NCBI GenBank assembly: GCA_039026295.1
Contig: JBCCMP010000246.1
Coordinates: forward strand, 1 to 7,851
Reading direction: 5' to 3'
DNA length: 7,851 nucleotides
From: Thermohalobaculum sp039026295
GTDB taxonomy: Bacteria; Pseudomonadota; Alphaproteobacteria; Rhodobacterales; Rhodobacteraceae
How positions within the stretch are numbered: position 1 is the first letter of the stretch; every line of letters begins with the position of its first letter. This document shows, piece by piece, positions 7,235-7,851 of the stretch. Both the position numbers and the translations under genes were made by a program. The notes below the pieces were generated by a model. It was not told the origin of the DNA. It saw nothing but the letters and a program-made list of their open reading frames with translations, and did not search any database.

Positions 7235-7264
7235 CTGAGCAAAGTGATAAGTCTATTGGGTGTT

Positions 7265-7699
7265 ATGTATAAAAATCAGTTCGAAATGACACCGTTGGAC
7301 CGGCGGATTCTTAAAGAGCTCACCGTTGACAGCAGGTCTTCAGTGACGCGTATGTCGGGTGTTCTGAACGTGTCGCGAAACACTGTTCGGGCTCGTCTTG
7401 ACGCGCTGATCGCCTCTGGCGTCATCCGGCGCTTCACAATCGACGTGGCTGACATCGCACAGGACACGGTCAGGGCAATCACCACTATTCAGCTTGAAGG
7501 CTCGCTCTCTCGTCAGGTGATCAGCGCACTGAAGGCACTGCCAGAAATCACGGCACTGCATTCGACAAACGGCGCGTGGGACGTGGTTGCAGAGATCGAG
7601 GCAGATGATCTTGTTGCCATCGACACGACGCTCCGGCAGATCCGCGAAATTCCGGGCGTACTCAACTCGGAAACCAGTCTTCTGCTCGCTCCTGTTTGA
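7265..7699 (+). CDS. Lrp/AsnC-family transcriptional regulator
   Basis: This 144-residue protein has the two-part layout of feast/famine regulators. A winged helix-turn-helix starts at MTPLDRRILKELTVDSR (8-24), with the recognition helix near VSRNTVRARLDAL (36-48). A RAM ligand-binding and oligomerisation domain covers about 70-140 and includes STNGAWDVVAEIEADD (100-115). Its length is slightly below the 150-165 usual for the family. The ATG at 7265 is preferred. The frame is open back to a TTG at 7199, but that extension would encode the promoter and palindrome. An internal ATG at 7286 would still keep the helix-turn-helix. It is divergent from the arginase/ornithine cyclodeaminase operon, so the likely role is arginine- or ornithine-responsive control of that operon plus autoregulation. 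The effector is inferred from context only. An IS element follows 14 nt after the stop. Confidence 0.9.
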   Translation: MYKNQFEMTPLDRRILKELTVDSRSSVTRMSGVLNVSRNTVRARLDALIASGVIRRFTIDVADIAQDTVRAITTIQLEGSLSRQVISALKALPEITALHSTNGAWDVVAEIEADDLVAIDTTLRQIREIPGVLNSETSLLLAPV

Positions 7700-7713
7700 A
7701 TGACTCGCAACTA

Positions 7714-7851
7714 GAGCATTTTCCGATCAATCTGGTTCGTATCCAGAGTTCGTGAAGTAGTTTGCGCATTCGCTGGCGCTGAAGGAGTTGAGCGCCATGA
7801 CGATTGCCGCTTCGAGGGCGTCAACGGTTCGTGCTGCAGCCTTTCGCAGGA
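7714..7851 (-). mobile_element. End of an IS630-family insertion sequence (continues beyond window)
   Basis: The element is assigned from the transposase fragment it encodes. The outer end is placed at GAGCATTTTCC, starting at 7714 directly after TA (7712-7713). IS630/Tc1-type elements insert at and duplicate TA, which fits. Only this transposase-3' end is visible, so the inverted repeat and the matching TA on the other side cannot be confirmed. The exact boundary is therefore approximate. Confidence 0.65.
7727..7851 (-). CDS. IS630-family transposase, C-terminal fragment (cut by window edge)
   Basis: On the minus strand the last 40 codons are open from the right edge to TGA at 7729-7727. 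The translation begins LRKAAARTVDALEAAIVMAL and ends in FSASECANYFTNSGYEPD. Both parts match the conserved tail of IS630-type DDE transposases: a basic LRKAAxRTVD helix, then FSxxECANYFxxxGY. The catalytic DDE residues lie outside the window. Whether the full gene is intact cannot be told. Confidence 0.75.
   Translation of the reverse strand, partial: LRKAAARTVDALEAAIVMALNSFSASECANYFTNSGYEPD

Larger units (their letters stand above)
7138..7264. promoter_or_regulatory. Divergent control region between arginase and the Lrp-type regulator
   Basis: This 127-nt gap separates the two divergent starts. Its regulator-proximal half (about 7205-7264) is clearly AT-richer than the surrounding genes and holds the palindrome and promoter listed separately. 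The arginase-proximal half (7138-7200) is the arginase leader and includes an AAAGGAG at 7174-7168. No convincing minus-strand -35/-10 pair for arginase was found by eye. Confidence 0.6.

Noticed and set aside
7138..7242. N-terminal extension of the arginase frame to ATGs at 7221 or 7242
   Set aside because: The extension runs through the AT-rich promoter/palindrome region and lacks arginase homology; the family's first strand starts at 7137.
7199..7264. N-terminal extension of the Lrp-family frame to TTG at 7199
   Set aside because: It would make the promoter and operator coding, and the family does not need these residues before the helix-turn-helix.

Overview
The window reads as chromosome of a GC-rich alphaproteobacterium, most likely of the Rhodobacteraceae (Roseobacter) type. 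This is inferred from the gene content (a large RTX protein, arginase next to ornithine cyclodeaminase with a divergent Lrp-type regulator, a Ggt-family enzyme, an IS630 end) and from protein style. No rRNA or other taxonomic marker is present. Coding density is very high. The only clearly AT-richer stretch is the divergent promoter region around 7200-7280.

Layout. Positions 1-2444 (+) hold the 3' part of a large type I-secreted RTX protein. Its N-terminal part resembles a glycoside-hydrolase (beta/alpha)8 barrel, followed by calcium-binding nonapeptide repeats and a tandemly duplicated C-terminal secretion module. The gene is open at the left window edge. A short hairpin at 2446-2468 separates it from a convergent minus-strand block.

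Read in the direction of transcription (right to left), the minus-strand block is: arginase (7137-6205), ornithine cyclodeaminase (6208-5129, overlapping arginase by ATGA), a 120-nt gap, a periplasmic FKBP-type prolyl isomerase (5008-4298), and a Ggt-family Ntn-hydrolase (4282-2489, 15 nt after the FKBP stop). Arginase and ornithine cyclodeaminase together convert arginine to urea, then ornithine to proline plus ammonia. This is a two-step route for using arginine as a nitrogen and carbon source. A divergent Lrp/AsnC-family gene (7265-7699, +) is the obvious candidate regulator. The 127-nt region between it and arginase contains a perfect 15-bp palindrome and a 10-bp-phased direct repeat that overlap a sigma70-like promoter. 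FKBP and the Ggt-like gene look like a second transcription unit, or the distal part of the same one.

The right edge is an IS630-type insertion sequence. The last 40 codons of its transposase are on the minus strand, and its apparent end starts right after a TA dinucleotide, 14 nt past the regulator's stop.

No RNA genes, CRISPR array or clear novel system was seen. The most interesting points are the Ggt-like enzyme, whose substrate-pocket residues differ from true gamma-glutamyltransferase; the RTX protein, with a duplicated secretion module and an apparently lost glycosidase nucleophile; and the operator architecture of the arginine catabolism locus.
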